From NCBI RefSeq assembly GCF_021151785.1, contig NZ_JAGKWP010000011.1:1-34798 (forward strand): a DNA stretch of 34,798 bases, read 5' to 3'. Under the pieces are notes generated by a model. The model was not told the origin of the DNA, made no database searches, and worked only from the letters and a program-made list of their open reading frames with translations. The first letter of the stretch is position 1. Every line of letters begins with the position of its first letter. The stretch comes from Flavobacterium sp. (lineage in GTDB: Bacteria; Bacteroidota; Bacteroidia; Flavobacteriales; Flavobacteriaceae). Position numbers and translations under genes: made by a program. Positions 33,896 to 34,798 of the stretch are shown piece after piece.

Positions 33896-33927
33896 AACCT
33901 CTTTTAAAGCAATTTAAAAGAGGTTTT
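33896..33927 (+). terminator. intrinsic terminator inside element copy S5
   Basis: AACCTCTTTTAAA, loop GCAA, TTTAAAAGAGGTT is a perfect 13-bp stem followed by TT and an A-rich stretch. The T-tail is short, so it may be weaker than the hairpin at 2181. Confidence 0.7.
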
Positions 33928-33998
33928 AAAGTACTTACTTGTCAACCCAACTAAAACTACAATTTTTAATTTATCAAATATTTATTACTAAAAAGTAG

Positions 33999-34006
33999 TA
34001 TATTTG
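33999..34006 (+). promoter_or_regulatory. TATATTTG promoter box for the 34087 ORF
   Basis: It has the same box and context (TAGTATATTTGAGTTTATAA) as at 22 and 662, about 80 bp before the start codon. Confidence 0.5.
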
Positions 34007-34086
34007 AGTTTATAAAAGCTAGATGATAAAGAAATTTAGCTTTTTAGACGAACTGACGTTAGTGGCAATTTTGGACAACCTACACT

Positions 34087-34341
34087 ATGAACAGAATTGA
34101 ATATTTTATAAATAAACTTTGGACTTTCATAACAACATTTAATCCAATAAGTTTCTTGACACTTTTAGTAGTGACAGGAATTTTATACATAATTTTTAGA
34201 AAACTAATTTTGACGTTTAGACCACAACTGAAAAACAAAAATGCAATTTCATTGAATTTGGTTTTGACAATTGGACTTCCAATAATTTTTCTGATAATTT
34301 ATTTCATAGCTTGGTTGACTTTAAGAAATCAACAATTCTGA
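34087..34341 (+). CDS. small two-helix membrane protein, cassette-like ORF
   Basis: 84 aa with two transmembrane segments at about residues 20-38 and 56-76, joined by a basic loop (RKLILTFRPQLKNKN). No motif is recognised. It begins 26 bp after the GTTA border of element S5 (34058). The matching right-hand arm (expected to read about GCCACTAAC) is not found, consistent with a deletion at the decayed gene that follows. The next frame begins six bases after its stop. Confidence 0.65.
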   Translation: MNRIEYFINKLWTFITTFNPISFLTLLVVTGILYIIFRKLILTFRPQLKNKNAISLNLVLTIGLPIIFLIIYFIAWLTLRNQQF

Positions 34342-34346
34342 AAGCT

Positions 34347-34747
34347 ATGAACGAGATTACAATTCCATATCATTTAGCCATTCCGACACTTATTTGTGTT
34401 GTTGGACTTTTGACAATATTTCTAAAACGAAAATACTTTTTGAAAACAATAAAATTTTATGGACTTCTTTAACGATTTTTCTTTGCTTATATTTACTCAT
34501 TGTTGGAACTGCAACATTTGACGACATTTATTATCAGTGGGACTAAAATCGTTATGACCTTGACAAAGACGGAATGTTTGGCGGTAAAGAACTTACTAAA
34601 GAACAGAATGAAGCAATGCGAAAACTTACAAGTGACACAGGCAGAAATTTTTCATTTATTAGGGGGCTTATTTTTGCCTTAATTATTTCAGTAACAATTT
34701 TTATTTGTGGAATTGTAATAAAAAAAGTAAGACGAAACAATGAATAA
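34347..34747 (+). pseudogene. decayed small membrane protein gene (frameshift plus in-frame stop)
   Basis: The first frame begins ATG at 34347 (MNEITIPYHLAIPTLICVVG...) and hits a stop at 34470-34472. A shifted frame continues the same kind of protein (TIFLCLYLLIVGTATFDDIY), meets a TAA at 34544-34546 and then goes on in that frame (RYDLDKDGMFGGKELTKEQN..., RNFSFIRGLIFALIISVTIF) to a stop at 34745-34747. Joined, it would be about 130 aa with three hydrophobic segments and an EF-hand-like DLDKDGMFGGKEL loop. Two lesions in one short gene point to decay. Confidence 0.75.
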
Positions 34748-34798
34748 AACAAACTACAAAAAGTATACATTTCAACCTCTTTTAAAGCAATTTAAGAG
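34748..34798 (+). repeat. inter-ORF repeat element, copy S6 (5' end missing, cut by window edge)
   Basis: ACAAACTACAAAAAGTATAC and AACCTCTTTTAAAGCAATTT match 2152-2203 and 33870-33916. The first 35 bases of the element, including TAAC and GTTGYACAAC, are absent; the pseudogene runs straight into the middle of the element, so a deletion has joined them. Confidence 0.85.

Larger units (their letters stand above)
33832..34061 (+). repeat. inter-ORF repeat element, copy S5 (best-preserved reference copy)
   Basis: It starts TAACAGCAGTAACTGTTGCA at 33832 and ends ACTGACGTTA at 34052-34061, 230 bp. The two ends pair: TAACAGCAGT against ACTGACGTTA at 8 of 10 positions, with two mismatches in the middle. 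Inside are a perfect 13-bp terminator hairpin (33896-33925) and a TATATTTG box (33999-34006). It is a complete copy and a good query for further searching. Confidence 0.85.

Noticed and set aside
34500..34682. 60-aa plus ORF and the 72-aa minus ORF at 34552-34770
   Set aside because: Both overlap the pseudogene in wrong frames; the joined frames of the pseudogene give a far more protein-like sequence.

Overview
The window reads as chromosome from a low-GC member of the Flavobacteriaceae, most likely Flavobacterium or a close relative. Evidence: AT-rich codon use; many lipoprotein and Sec signal peptides; a protein with the gliding-motility-type C-terminal sorting domain of the type IX secretion system; Bacteroidota-type promoters (TTTG, 19 bases, TAnnTTTG) in place of sigma-70 boxes; and typical Bacteroidota families (OstA-like protein, DUF349 protein, Reg_prop propeller, RSH-fur-purA linkage). 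No rRNA, tRNA, IS element, phage gene, integrase or CRISPR array was recognised.

Layout. (1) 1-3055 is an accessory zone: small ORFs on the plus strand separated by a repeated non-coding element of about 210-250 bp, plus an indel-free 21-bp minisatellite at 1488-2002. (2) 3056-31730 is mainly ordinary chromosome. It holds a membrane protein, a beta-propeller protein, a CPBP protease and PAP2 phosphatase pair, lipoprotein MsrB, a flippase and FemAB-like operon on the minus strand, a large secreted T9SS protein, two amidohydrolase-like secreted proteins, a secreted EEP-family hydrolase, a receiver-like protein, an rRNA/tRNA methyltransferase, a serine hydrolase, RSH (ppGpp), Fur, PurA, an OstA-like protein, an aminotransferase, a TPR protein, a DedA protein, AroE and a DUF349 protein. 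(3) 31731-34798 is a second accessory zone with the same repeat architecture, a cluster of perfect palindromes, a 120-bp direct repeat, three more small ORFs and a decayed gene.

The most interesting structure is in zones 1 and 3. Each small ORF is enclosed by its own private inverted repeat of 14-16 bp, whose outer end is always GTTA on the left and normally TAAC on the right. The DNA between ORFs is a shared element carrying a 5' motif (TAACAGCNGTAACTGTTG...), usually a hairpin terminator, a TATATTTG promoter box and a 3' end (CTGACGTTA or AAGTTATA). Private complementary ends joined by a shared foldable spacer are the logic of integron gene cassettes and attC sites. These spacers are about twice the usual attC length, carry expression signals, and have no integrase in the window. 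I propose an integron-like cassette array; this is inference and has not been tested by search or folding.

Several ORFs have starts that differ from the longest reading frame. Where the upstream extension begins with TTG and a signal peptide or family start follows at an ATG, I used the ATG. Two genes (the flippase and the OstA-like gene) appear to start truly at TTG.
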